A stretch of 64,000 nucleotides of DNA from CAZFOB01 sp964520325 (GTDB lineage Bacteria > Actinomycetota > JAICYB01). The stretch's first letter is position 1. Each line of letters starts with the position of its first letter. The stretch covers positions 62,001 through 126,000 of the forward strand of contig CAZFOB010000001.1 in NCBI GenBank assembly GCA_964520325.1, written 5' to 3'. The notes under the pieces were generated by a model that saw only the letters and a program-made list of their open reading frames with translations, had not been told where the DNA came from and did not search any database. Shown one piece after another: positions 43,470 through 52,085 of the stretch. The position numbers and the translations under genes were made by a program.

Positions 43470-44653
43470 TCACCATCCGGCCTCCGTGCGGAAGGACCTT
43501 GGCGCTGCGGAAGGAGCTTGGCGAAGCGCAACGACTCGCGGCCGAAACGCTTGCGTACCTTCGAGAGCGCTTGCTCGGCGTCGGCATAGCGCGGCTTGGC
43601 CTCGAGGGTGAGCTGCTCTGCTATCTCGCCGCTCATCAATCCGGATCCCGTCACGCCGAGCAGTCTGATCGTCCGCCGTCCGCCGCGGAACGCCCCGTAA
43701 GCCTTTTGAGCGGTCGCGAAGATCGTCCACGCGTCGCTCGTCGGCACACGGAGCGTCGCCGAGCGCGTATAAGTGGAGAAGTCGGCCGTGCGGATCTTCA
43801 CGGTGACCGTGCGTGCGCGGAACTCGGCATCGACCAGTCGTGAGGCCACGCGATCGGACAGCCGCAGCAGCTCGGCCGCGATCGCGTCCTCGTCGTCGAG
43901 GTCGCGTTCGAAGGTCTCTTCGGCTCCAACGCTCTTCGAATCGCCGCGCGCGGTGACAGGACTCGGATCGACGCCCCACGAGACGGCATGCAGATGCGAC
44001 GCGGATGCAGCGCCGACGGTCTGCTTCAGCACGGCCTCCGGCATGCGCGCGAGATCGCCGATCGTCGTGATGCCGATCCCGCGCAACACGTTCGCCGTGG
44101 CTTCACCAACGCCCCACAGCTCCTCGATCGCCATCGGGTGAAGGAACGCGATGGGGTCCTCGACGATGAGGACACCGTCGGGCTTGCAGGTGCGCGACGC
44201 GACCTTCGCGACGAGCTTCGTCTGTCCACCACCGACCGAGGCGGTCAGTCCGAGCTGTTCGTTTACTTGCGCACGGATGGCGTGTGCGATGTCGGTGCTC
44301 GAGCCGTAGAGGCGGTGCGCGCCGGAGACGTCGCAGAACGCTTCATCAAGCGAGATCGTCTCGAAACGTGGAGTGAAGCCAACGAGCACGTCGCGGAAGC
44401 CCTTGGAGGCCTCGGTGTACGACTCGAATTCCGGGGCGACGAATATCGACTCCGGAGCCAGGCGCTTCGCGCGCACAGATGGCATGCCGTTGCGCACGCC
44501 TTGAGCGCGGGCTTCATAGGAACAGGAGAGGACGACGCCCCGGCCCCCGGCGCCGCCCACGATCACCGGAACACCGCATAGGTCGGGGCTGCGAAGGCGC
44601 TCAACCGAGACGTAGAAGCAGTCGAGGTCGACGTGCAGGATGTCGGGCGCCAC
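43466..44653 (-). CDS. dinB: DNA polymerase IV (DinB, Y family)
   Basis: 395 residues. Catalytic residues are visible in HVDLDCFYVSVE (first metal Asp, Phe steric gate) and SLDEAFCDVS (Asp-Glu pair); then SVGGGQTKLVAKVASRTCKPDG, the helix-hairpin-helix segment LWGVGEATANVLRGIGITTIGDLA and a little-finger domain. It performs error-prone translesion synthesis. The C-terminus ends GPSARRPDGD without an obvious beta-clamp-binding motif. The GTG start has TAGCGT six bases upstream and no Shine-Dalgarno, pointing to a leaderless mRNA; no SOS box could be recognised by eye. Confidence 0.93.
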   Translation of the reverse strand: MAPDILHVDLDCFYVSVERLRSPDLCGVPVIVGGAGGRGVVLSCSYEARAQGVRNGMPSVRAKRLAPESIFVAPEFESYTEASKGFRDVLVGFTPRFETISLDEAFCDVSGAHRLYGSSTDIAHAIRAQVNEQLGLTASVGGGQTKLVAKVASRTCKPDGVLIVEDPIAFLHPMAIEELWGVGEATANVLRGIGITTIGDLARMPEAVLKQTVGAASASHLHAVSWGVDPSPVTARGDSKSVGAEETFERDLDDEDAIAAELLRLSDRVASRLVDAEFRARTVTVKIRTADFSTYTRSATLRVPTSDAWTIFATAQKAYGAFRGGRRTIRLLGVTGSGLMSGEIAEQLTLEAKPRYADAEQALSKVRKRFGRESLRFAKLLPQRQGPSARRPDGD

Positions 44654-44659
44654 AGAGTG

Positions 44660-44665
44660 ACGCTA
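44660..44665 (-). promoter_or_regulatory. Predicted -10 box of dinB
   Basis: TAGCGT on the minus strand ends six bases before the GTG at 44651-44653, without a Shine-Dalgarno sequence. It overlaps the end of the upstream gene's coding sequence. Confidence 0.4.
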
Positions 44666-45874
44666 GCTCCCGATGCTGACCGATCGCAGGTGAAGCGTCG
44701 TCGCGCCTTCGCGGTCGGTGACAACCGCAAGCGAGTTGGCCGACGGCGAGAACGAGAACGCGCAGATGCCGTTGCCACCGAGCGGGGCCGCCCCCGATCC
44801 CTCGACCGGGACGACCCAGCCTTGCTGTCCGGCTCCTGACCCGCGGATCACGGTGAGGAAACGCGCGTCGGGAGACCACGCCGGACGACGTCCCGTCGTG
44901 AGCTTTCGTCGTCCACCGGCAGGCGTCGATGCCTGGATCACCGCACCCGACATCTCGACGGCCAGCAGGTCGGTGTTCGGCGACCACGAGACCGCCAGAC
45001 CGGGTCCAGCGGAGGCGATCGTCCCCTTTGTTGCATCGAGGATCCGCACGGTCGGGGGGCCGGGTCCACCGGTGGTCGCCGGGTCGCTTTGTGAGATGAA
45101 CGCGAGACGGTCGCCGTCGGGCGACCACGACAGGCTCGACAGGAAGCCGCGCGCCTCGGTGAGCTTGGCGACGGCGCTTGATCCGTCCGGAGCCGCCAAT
45201 CGGAGCTCCTTACGATCGGGCGTGATCAGCGCGAGCTTGTCGCCGGCAGGAGACCACGCAACTTCATTGGCTTGGAGGCCGAACTCGATCGTGACGCCGT
45301 TCGTCGGGTCGACGATGCTCGAGCCGACCGCGAGGCGACCATCGGCGACGAACAGCGGCGGCCGGCAGGACGAACCCTTGGCGACCTGCCGCGGCTCGCC
45401 GATGCGAAGGCCGCTCGGGGCCACCCCTTTGAACGACGTCGGCCGCGGCCTTGCTCCGATCTTGAACGCCACGACCTTGAACTCACCGCGCTCGGGGTAA
45501 GCACCGCTGTCGTCGGGGCCGGCGCGAAGGACGTAATCACCCGGCTCGACGGCTGTGGTGTCGGGGAGCTCTTTCGGGATGGGCTTGGCACGCAGGCGCG
45601 CTCCCGCCTTGCTCTTCCCGAGGCTCGCGCAGTCCTCGACGCCGCCGGTTGACCCCGCGCACAGATAGACCGCGATCTCACGATCTTCCGAAAAGCCCGG
45701 AAAATCGAAGAACGGACGCATACCGACCGGTCCGGCCGTCGGCGTGGCCACGAGGTGCTGACCGAACGGCGAACCTCCGCGCACGAGGTAGCGGAATCCG
45801 GCGCCCACGGCGGCCAGAGCCGCAACGACGGCGAGGGTGATCTGGGCGTAGCGACGTAGCTTGTCGGTGTCCAT
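44663..45874 (-). CDS. Membrane-anchored WD40/TolB-like beta-propeller protein
   Basis: 403 residues. One N-terminal membrane helix (about 11-30), then an extracytoplasmic Cys-containing region (AVYLCAG, VEDCASL) and TolB/WD40-like blades with the recurring SWSPDGDRLAFI, SWSPNTDLLAVE and AWSPDARFLTV motifs. A propeller used for protein binding is likely; no enzyme motif is seen. The ATG at 45872-45874 is preceded by TACTCT nine bases upstream. It is divergent from the DUF1416 gene and its end lies just upstream of dinB. Confidence 0.8.
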   Translation of the reverse strand: MDTDKLRRYAQITLAVVAALAAVGAGFRYLVRGGSPFGQHLVATPTAGPVGMRPFFDFPGFSEDREIAVYLCAGSTGGVEDCASLGKSKAGARLRAKPIPKELPDTTAVEPGDYVLRAGPDDSGAYPERGEFKVVAFKIGARPRPTSFKGVAPSGLRIGEPRQVAKGSSCRPPLFVADGRLAVGSSIVDPTNGVTIEFGLQANEVAWSPAGDKLALITPDRKELRLAAPDGSSAVAKLTEARGFLSSLSWSPDGDRLAFISQSDPATTGGPGPPTVRILDATKGTIASAGPGLAVSWSPNTDLLAVEMSGAVIQASTPAGGRRKLTTGRRPAWSPDARFLTVIRGSGAGQQGWVVPVEGSGAAPLGGNGICAFSFSPSANSLAVVTDREGATTLHLRSVSIGS

Positions 45875-45883
45875 GCCGCAAGG

Positions 45884-45914
45884 AGAGTACTTGAGCCGGT
45901 GGATGGATTAGAGT
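45884..45914. promoter_or_regulatory. Divergent -10 boxes for the WD40-like and DUF1416 genes
   Basis: Minus strand TACTCT (complement at 45884-45889) ends nine bases before the ATG at 45874; plus strand TAGAGT (45909-45914) ends seven bases before the GTG at 45922. The 47-base gap holds nothing else. Confidence 0.5.
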
Positions 45915-45921
45915 CGCTTCC

Positions 45922-46173
45922 GTGACAACGCTCGGAAGCTTGCGGATCAGAGGAGTCGTGCGCAGGGGCGGCGACCTCGTCGAGGGCGCGTATCTGACGC
46001 TCAATCAGGGTGAGGACTTCATCGCCGAGCGGCGCACCGGTCCGGACGGCACCTACGAGTTCCACATCAGTCCAGGCGACTGGACGGTGATCTGCCGGGC
46101 TTTGGGCAGCGATCCGAAACCTCTCACCGTAAGCTCCGAGGCCGGCGAGGTCGCCCTCGACTTCGACCTCTAA
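45922..46173 (+). CDS. DUF1416-like small carboxypeptidase-regulatory-fold protein
   Basis: 83 residues, GTG start, no signal peptide. The sequence is a single beta-sandwich domain: GVVRRGGDLVEGAYLTLN, then RRTGPDGTYEFHISPGDWTVICRA, as in DUF1416, which is an actinobacterial family often next to a sulfurtransferase (none here). It ends six bases before the isocitrate dehydrogenase reading frame. Role unknown. Confidence 0.75.
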   Translation: MTTLGSLRIRGVVRRGGDLVEGAYLTLNQGEDFIAERRTGPDGTYEFHISPGDWTVICRALGSDPKPLTVSSEAGEVALDFDL

Positions 46174-46179
46174 CGCACC

Positions 46180-47328
46180 GTGCCGGCGCGCACGATCGTC
46201 GTCATCCCCGGCGACGGTGTCGGCCCTGAGATCTAGAAAGCGACTCAGCCGGTGCTCGACGCGGCGATCACATGTGTCGCCGGCGACACCGTCGTGTGGG
46301 AGGAGTGGCCGGCCGGCGAGCTCGGCATCGAAGAGTCGGGCGACCCACTCCCTCGCACAACGCTCGAGGCGATCACACGCCACCGCATCGCTCTCAAAGG
46401 TCCACTTACGACCCCGGTCGGGTCGGGCTTCCGTTCGATCAACGTCGCGCTGCGCCTGCACTTCGATCTCTACGCGAACATCCGACCGATCAACTGGCTC
46501 CCGGGCATCGCGACACCGGTTCGCCATCCCGAGCTCGTCGACACGGTGCTCTTCCGGGAGAACACAGAGGACGTCTACTCGGGCTACGAGCTCGAGCCGG
46601 GGACGCCCGAGCTTCTCGCCCTCTCGAAATTCGTTCGCGAGCGGTTCCGCTGGCCGATCCCGTCCGACGCTGGTGTTGGACTCAAACCGATCTCGGAGTC
46701 GGCGTCCAAGCGATTGGTTCGCGCAGCCCTGCGCTTCGCAGTGAAGGAGAACCGCAAGTCGGTAACCCTCGTACACAAGGGCAACATCCAGAAGTTCACC
46801 GAAGGGCGCTTCCGCACATGGGGTTACGAGGTTGCACACCAGGAGTTCGGCGACGTGACACGGATCGAGGGTGTGGACGACGGCCCCGACGACGGGCGCA
46901 TCGTCGTCAGGGATCTGCTGGCCGATGCGTTCCTGCAGGAGATCCTCGTTCACCCAGAACGGGTTGACGTCGTTGCCACAACCAACCTCAACGGCGACTA
47001 CATGTCGGAGGCGCTGGCTGCACAGGTCGGTGGGGTCGGCGTGGCTCCCGGCGCAAACATCAACGAAGAAGCCGGACGGGCGATCTTCGAGCCGGCGCAT
47101 GGTACGGCACCGTCGATCGTCGGTCAGGACGTCGCGAATCCCATCGCCATGATGCTCTCTGGCGCGATGTTGTTCGATTTCCTCGGCCAGCGCGAGCGTG
47201 GTGACCTCGTGCGCAGCGCCGTACGAGGCGTCGTGTCCTCAGAAGTCGGCACACCCGACCTCGGTCTGCCCACCACCGTCGGCACGAGCGCGTTCGCGAG
47301 TCGCGTACTCGCCGTGATGGAGCGGTAA
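46180..47328 (+). CDS. icd: Isocitrate dehydrogenase, interrupted by an in-frame TAG at codon 19
   Basis: The TCA-cycle enzyme oxidising isocitrate to 2-oxoglutarate. From the GTG at 46180 the frame reads a normal N-terminus (TIVVIPGDGVGPEI), hits TAG at 46234-46236, and continues in the same frame (KATQPVLDAA) for another 364 codons. Family members usually have Trp, Thr or Val there, so TGG to TAG is the simplest change. An internal GTG at 46252 could give a 358-residue protein lacking the GDGxGPE loop. Other motifs are intact: KGPLTTPVGSGFRSINVALR, the catalytic VLFRENTEDVYSG, VHKGNIQKFTEG, and HGTAPSIVGQDVANP, where the cofactor-selecting pair is Ser-Ile, neither the usual NADP nor NAD pair. 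Confidence 0.85.
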
Positions 47329-47331
47329 GCG

Positions 47332-47736
47332 ATGCTCTCGCGACGCGTCGCCCGCGCCCTCGAGAGTGCACGGACACTCGTCGACGGCGAGTACGTCTTC
47401 CGGGAGGGCGACTTCGGAGGAGAGATGTACGTCATCCAAGCGGGTGCGGTCATCATCTCGAAGTGCCTCGACGGACGCGACGTCGTGCTCGGTGAGCTTA
47501 CGCGCGGCGAGTTCTTCGGGGAGATGTCACTTCTCGAATCTCTTCCACGAGACGCCGACGCGCGTGCGGTCGGTGAGACGAAGGTCCTCGTGATCGGCGC
47601 CGGCCAGCTTCTGCTCCGCTTGCGACGGGATCCGAGCTTCGCGCTCGAGATGTTGCACAAGCTCAGCGGGCGCATCCGCGGCCTCACGGCTCAGCTCGGC
47701 ACTGCGCTCGAGGGCCGCCATCCCGACGAACCGTGA
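47332..47736 (+). CDS. Cyclic-nucleotide-binding domain protein without DNA-binding domain
   Basis: 134 residues consisting of one CRP-type cNMP-binding domain: FREGDFGGEMYVIQAGAVIISK, the phosphate-binding cassette GEFFGEMSLLESLPRDADARAV, where the Arg expected to contact the cyclic phosphate is present, and a C-terminal helix. There is no helix-turn-helix, so it is a binding module rather than a regulator of DNA; it may act on a partner. Its stop overlaps the next gene by 4 bases and it follows isocitrate dehydrogenase by 3 bases. Two nucleotide cyclases are elsewhere in the window. Confidence 0.85.
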   Translation: MLSRRVARALESARTLVDGEYVFREGDFGGEMYVIQAGAVIISKCLDGRDVVLGELTRGEFFGEMSLLESLPRDADARAVGETKVLVIGAGQLLLRLRRDPSFALEMLHKLSGRIRGLTAQLGTALEGRHPDEP

Positions 47737-48461
47737 TCATCGACCTCGAAGAACAGCGGCTCATCGTCATATCCGATCTGCATCTGGGTAGCCCGGCGTC
47801 GGAAGCAACGTGGCGCATCGTCGACTTTCTCGAACAGGTTCGCGTCGAACGCTGGCCGCTGTGCATCAACGGTGACGGGTTCGATCTCCTGCAAAGTCGC
47901 CTCCCCCGCTTCCTCCACGGCGCGTTGCCGGTGATCAGGCGGCTACGACGACTCCGCGATGACGGATTGACGATCTACTACACACTCGGGAATCACGACG
48001 TCGCGTTGGAGCATGCTCTCGAGGATCTGCCCCTCACTGTCTCCCCGTTCTTCAATCTCAGGAGCGGCCCCAAGCGCATCCGTATCGAGCATGGCCACCT
48101 CAATGAGCCTATCTATGCGCGCCATCCCGGCCTTTACGAACTCGGTGGGCGACTCGGACGGCCGTTGCTCTTCATGCGGTCAGACATCTATGAGATCTGG
48201 TCGCGCATGCAGCTCGCGGTCGACAAACGACGAAAGACACGCGAGGGTCCAGCCACTTACCCGCACTACATGGCCGCTGAAGCACTCTTTCAGCGCGGAT
48301 TCGACGCAGCGATCTACGGGCACACACATCTACCTGAGGTGCGCGAGCTCGATGGTGGGACGTTCGTGAACAGCGGCAGCTGGATGAAGGGCGGTGACTA
48401 CGTCCGCATCGAGAACGGCACGATCGCACTCTGTGACTGGACTGGACGCGCCCGTCTCTAG
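47733..48461 (+). CDS. Calcineurin-like metallophosphoesterase, UDP-diacylglucosamine-hydrolase-like
   Basis: 242 residues with the five metallophosphoesterase blocks: ISDLHLGS, INGDGFD (normally GDxxD), LGNHD, RIEHGH and YGHTHLPEV. The overall layout is that of the LpxH-like subgroup, but the second block reads GDGFDLL and no lipid A pathway is expected in an actinobacterium; another phosphodiester or pyrophosphate substrate is likely. ATG overlaps the cNMP-binding gene's stop (ATGA), so the two genes are coupled, which makes a cyclic-nucleotide link conceivable but unproven. Confidence 0.85.
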   Translation: MIIDLEEQRLIVISDLHLGSPASEATWRIVDFLEQVRVERWPLCINGDGFDLLQSRLPRFLHGALPVIRRLRRLRDDGLTIYYTLGNHDVALEHALEDLPLTVSPFFNLRSGPKRIRIEHGHLNEPIYARHPGLYELGGRLGRPLLFMRSDIYEIWSRMQLAVDKRRKTREGPATYPHYMAAEALFQRGFDAAIYGHTHLPEVRELDGGTFVNSGSWMKGGDYVRIENGTIALCDWTGRARL

Positions 48462-48487
48462 ATCGACCCCTTCGTCTAGAGAAAGGT

Positions 48488-49048
48488 CTAGAGGTCCGCC
48501 GTCGAAGGGCTGGGCCAAGCTCGAGTCAACTCGTACGCATCGATAACCCCGATGTCACTGAGCGTGATCGCGATGTCGTCGAGGCCGTTGAGCATCCGGT
48601 GCTTGATCTCAGCGTCGATGTCGAAATGCACGACGCGGCCCCCGAACGTCACGAGCTGTGCGTCGAGGTCGACCTGGCAACCTTCGGCCCCCATGAGCAC
48701 TTTCACGTCCTCCTCGGGAAGCACGATCGTGAGCAATCCGTTCTTCGACGCGTTATTGTAGAAGATGTCCCCGAACGACGGAGCGATGACGGCCTTGAAT
48801 CCGGCTTGCTGGATCGCCCACACGGCGTGCTCACGCGATGATCCGCATCCAAAGTTCCTCCCGGCCACCAGGACGGGAGCGTCTTCGAGCGTCACCTCGC
48901 CGTCGCGCACCCAGTCGTAGAACAGAAACTCACCGAAACCGGTGCGCTCGATGCGCTTGAGGAATTGTTTCGGGATGATCTGGTCGGTGTCGACGTCGGC
49001 GCGGTCGAGCGGGGAGATCTTGCCTTCGACCGATCGAACGGGCTCCAT
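48488..49048 (-). CDS. leuD: 3-isopropylmalate dehydratase small subunit (LeuD)
   Basis: 186 residues from the ATG at 49046-49048; swivelling domain of isopropylmalate isomerase in leucine biosynthesis, pairing with LeuC. Motifs: DRADVDTDQIIPKQFLK, GRNFGCGSSREHAVWAI (substrate loop) and IAPSFGDIFYNNASKNGLL. It follows leuC by two bases. The long N-terminal open frame beyond the ATG lies within leuC and is rejected. Confidence 0.95.
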   Translation of the reverse strand: MEPVRSVEGKISPLDRADVDTDQIIPKQFLKRIERTGFGEFLFYDWVRDGEVTLEDAPVLVAGRNFGCGSSREHAVWAIQQAGFKAVIAPSFGDIFYNNASKNGLLTIVLPEEDVKVLMGAEGCQVDLDAQLVTFGGRVVHFDIDAEIKHRMLNGLDDIAITLSDIGVIDAYELTRAWPSPSTADL

Positions 49049-49050
49049 GC

Positions 49051-50438
<1,388 letters not shown>

Positions 50439-50439
<1 letters not shown>

Positions 50440-50996
50440 CAGGCCCTCCGCAATCCGGACGTCACAACAGCGATGAACGTTGCCTCTCTCTTGCCCGTGT
50501 TCTCGAAATGATGCGGGAGATCGGCATCGAACGTGACGGCGTCTCCTTCGGCGATCTCGTGCCGTTGTCCACCACACTCGAACACCACGCTTCCGGATTG
50601 GACGACAGCCGTCTCACGTCCGCCCGCTTCGTGCAACGGCGAATCCCCCGTCGACGCCCCCGGCTCGAGCGTGTGGACGGTCACCGAATGCGGCTGGCCG
50701 GGCAGCGCGGGCGTGAGCTCGTCGAACCCGTGTCCCCTTCGCCGGACCTGGCGCCGGACCTGGCGCCGCTGGTTCGCGCGGACGACCGACACGTGCGGCT
50801 CCTCGTCCAGCCGCAGCAGCTGCGACAGCGAGAGCTCGAGTCCTGAGGCGATCTTCGTCGCGACCTGGAGCGTCGGGCTCGTCTCCGCCCGCTCGACCTG
50901 CGAGAGCATGGGTGCGCTGACGCCGGTCTGGCGTGCGAGGTCGCGCAGGGACCAGCCCTTGGCCTCGCGGAGCCTTCTTACTCTCTCACCGATCAA
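50439..50996 (-). CDS. XRE-family regulator with cupin domain, first gene of the leuCD operon
   Basis: 185 residues. Residues 1-62 are a helix-turn-helix of the XRE type (RRLREAKGWSLRDLARQTGVSAPMLSQVERAETSPTL); an Arg/Gln-rich linker contains a duplicated RRQV unit encoded by a 12-bp tandem repeat at 50741-50764; residues about 100-180 form a cupin domain (HTLEPGASTGDSPLHEAGGRETAVVQSGSVVFE). The start is TTG at 50994-50996 with AGGAG eight bases upstream. It probably senses a small molecule and represses its own operon through the palindrome over its -10. Which ligand, a leucine intermediate or other, is unknown. Confidence 0.88.
50741..50764. repeat. 12-bp tandem repeat in the regulator linker
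   Basis: GCCGGACCTGGC occurs twice head-to-tail (50741-50752, 50753-50764), in frame with the regulator coding sequence on the minus strand, giving the duplicated arginine/glutamine unit of the inter-domain linker. Confidence 0.8.
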
Positions 50997-51014
50997 TGTT
51001 CGCTCCTATCATCA

Positions 51015-51048
51015 CGTACGATTGTACGCGATAACATCCACCGCGCAA
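51015..51048 (-). promoter_or_regulatory. Promoter and palindromic operator of the regulator-leuCD operon
   Basis: On the minus strand TTGCGC (complement at 51043-51048), a 16-base spacer, then TACAAT (complement at 51021-51026). The -10 is overlapped by the palindrome CGTAC-GATT-GTACG at 51015-51028, suitable for a dimeric XRE regulator, so autorepression is likely. Confidence 0.6.
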
Positions 51049-51055
51049 GTCCCCC

Positions 51056-51061
51056 TATGCT
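51056..51061 (+). promoter_or_regulatory. Predicted -10 box of the 51.07-kb phosphoesterase gene
   Basis: TATGCT ends nine bases before the ATG at 51071 and no Shine-Dalgarno sequence lies between, suggesting a very short or absent leader. Confidence 0.4.
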
Positions 51062-51070
51062 TGAATCACC

Positions 51071-51922
51071 ATGGCGATCGCGTCGCGCCCCTTCCGCATC
51101 GTGCAGATCTCCGACATCCATTGCGGGGAGGTCACCTTCGACGGCGAGCGCCTCGGCCAGATCATCAAGGAGACCAACGAGATCGCCCCCGACCTCGTGG
51201 TCATCGCCGGGGATCTCACGGGCGCCGGCTACCAGTGGGAGTTCGAAGAGGCGGCCGAGCACATCGCGCGGATCGACGCCCCGACGGTCATCGTCCCGGG
51301 CAACCACGATGCGCGCAACGTCGGCTATCTCCACTTCGAGCGCGCATTCGGCGACCGCTTCTCGAGCCGCCGGATCCCGTTCGACGCGGAACGTGCCGCC
51401 GAGCTCGACGCGACGGGTGTGACCATCGTCGCGGTCGATTCCTCCGAACCCGACCTGAACGAGGGACAGATCGGGCGGGAGCGCTACGAGTGGATCCGTG
51501 ACCAGTTCACCGAGTCCGACGACATCAAGATCTTCGTCATCCACCACCACCTTGTCGCGATCCCGGGCACCGGACGCGAACGCAACACGATCAACGACGC
51601 CGGCGACGTCCTGGCCGAGCTCATCCACAGCGGCGTGGACATCGTGTTGTCGGGACACAAGCACGTCCCCTACTTCTGGGGCATCAGCGGCCTGCTCATC
51701 TGTAACTCGGGCACGGCAACAACAAAGCGCCTGCGCGGCCTCACCCCCCAGTCGTGGACCGAGATCGAGGTCAACGAGATCGCGATCAACGCCTACCTCC
51801 ATTACGCGGACGGACGCCGCGAGCTGTCGTGCGTACGGCACCGCGAGACGCGCGCGATGGTCCAGGAGGGCTTCTACATCACCGACGCGTTCCTTGTGTC
51901 CAATCACTTGCTTCCGACCTAG
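51071..51922 (+). CDS. Calcineurin-like metallophosphoesterase
   Basis: 283 residues. Metal-binding blocks of the family: ISDIHCGE, IAGDLTGAGYQ, VPGNHDARN, VIHHHL and SGHKHVPYFW. The spacing resembles the CpdA/3',5'-cAMP phosphodiesterase-like branch, which would fit the cyclases elsewhere in the window, but the substrate cannot be read from sequence. It faces the regulator-leuCD operon and lies just upstream of the aroF leader, whose promoter overlaps its last codons. Confidence 0.88.
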   Translation: MAIASRPFRIVQISDIHCGEVTFDGERLGQIIKETNEIAPDLVVIAGDLTGAGYQWEFEEAAEHIARIDAPTVIVPGNHDARNVGYLHFERAFGDRFSSRRIPFDAERAAELDATGVTIVAVDSSEPDLNEGQIGRERYEWIRDQFTESDDIKIFVIHHHLVAIPGTGRERNTINDAGDVLAELIHSGVDIVLSGHKHVPYFWGISGLLICNSGTATTKRLRGLTPQSWTEIEVNEIAINAYLHYADGRRELSCVRHRETRAMVQEGFYITDAFLVSNHLLPT

Positions 51923-51936
51923 TTCTTGCGTACTCT
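51908..51936 (+). promoter_or_regulatory. Predicted promoter of the aroF leader
   Basis: TTGCTT (51908-51913), 17-base spacer, TACTCT (51931-51936). Transcription would start about base 51943, at the ATG of the leader peptide (51944), so the leader peptide would be translated from a leaderless end. The TACTCT box is the same as those before ispH and the WD40-like gene. Confidence 0.55.
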
Positions 51937-51943
51937 CGAAGGC

Positions 51944-52012
51944 ATGGAACTGTCGAGCCGCTGGTATTTCTTTTTCTTTGGCGCATATCTGCGCCCGGCG
52001 GCCGACGTCTAA
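51944..52012 (+). CDS. Aromatic-rich leader peptide of the aroF-trpS attenuator
   Basis: A 22-residue open frame (ATG 51944-51946, TAA 52010-52012) containing the consecutive codons TGG TAT TTC TTT TTC TTT at 51962-51979, that is Trp-Tyr-Phe-Phe-Phe-Phe, plus another Tyr at 51986. It lies just upstream of an intrinsic terminator and the DAHP synthase gene. Such clusters of codons for the end products are the hallmark of ribosome-mediated transcription attenuation. Start-codon context has no good Shine-Dalgarno; a leaderless start fits the promoter. Confidence 0.85.
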   Translation: MELSSRWYFFFFGAYLRPAADV

Positions 52013-52069
52013 ACACGTAGCACCAAGAGGACACCAGGCCCCGGGCACAGAGCCCGGGGTTTTTGTTTT
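51980..52069 (+). promoter_or_regulatory. Attenuator: pause hairpin, antiterminator and terminator upstream of aroF
   Basis: Hairpin 1: GGCGCA (51980-51985)/TGCGCC (51990-51995). Antiterminator: GCCCGG (51993-51998) can pair with CCGGGC (52041-52046). Terminator: CCCCGGGC (52039-52046), loop ACAGA, GCCCGGGG (52052-52059), then TTTTTGTTTT. Hairpin 1 and the terminator can form together; a ribosome stalled on the aromatic codons would block hairpin 1 and free 51993-51998 to form the antiterminator. A ribosome at the stop codon would cover that segment and let termination occur. Confidence 0.8.
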
Positions 52070-52085
52070 CCATTGGGAGTCGGAC

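Noticed and set aside
43773..44581. Plus-strand frames opposite dinB
   Set aside because: They are complementary shadows of the polymerase gene with arginine/alanine-biased content and no motifs.
46180..47328. Genome-wide amber recoding as the cause of the TAG in icd
   Set aside because: Many clear genes in the window end at TAG at their expected lengths, so TAG functions as stop.
51498..52085. Long N-terminal extension of aroF
   Set aside because: It crosses the leader peptide and terminator; the family start matches ATG 52086.
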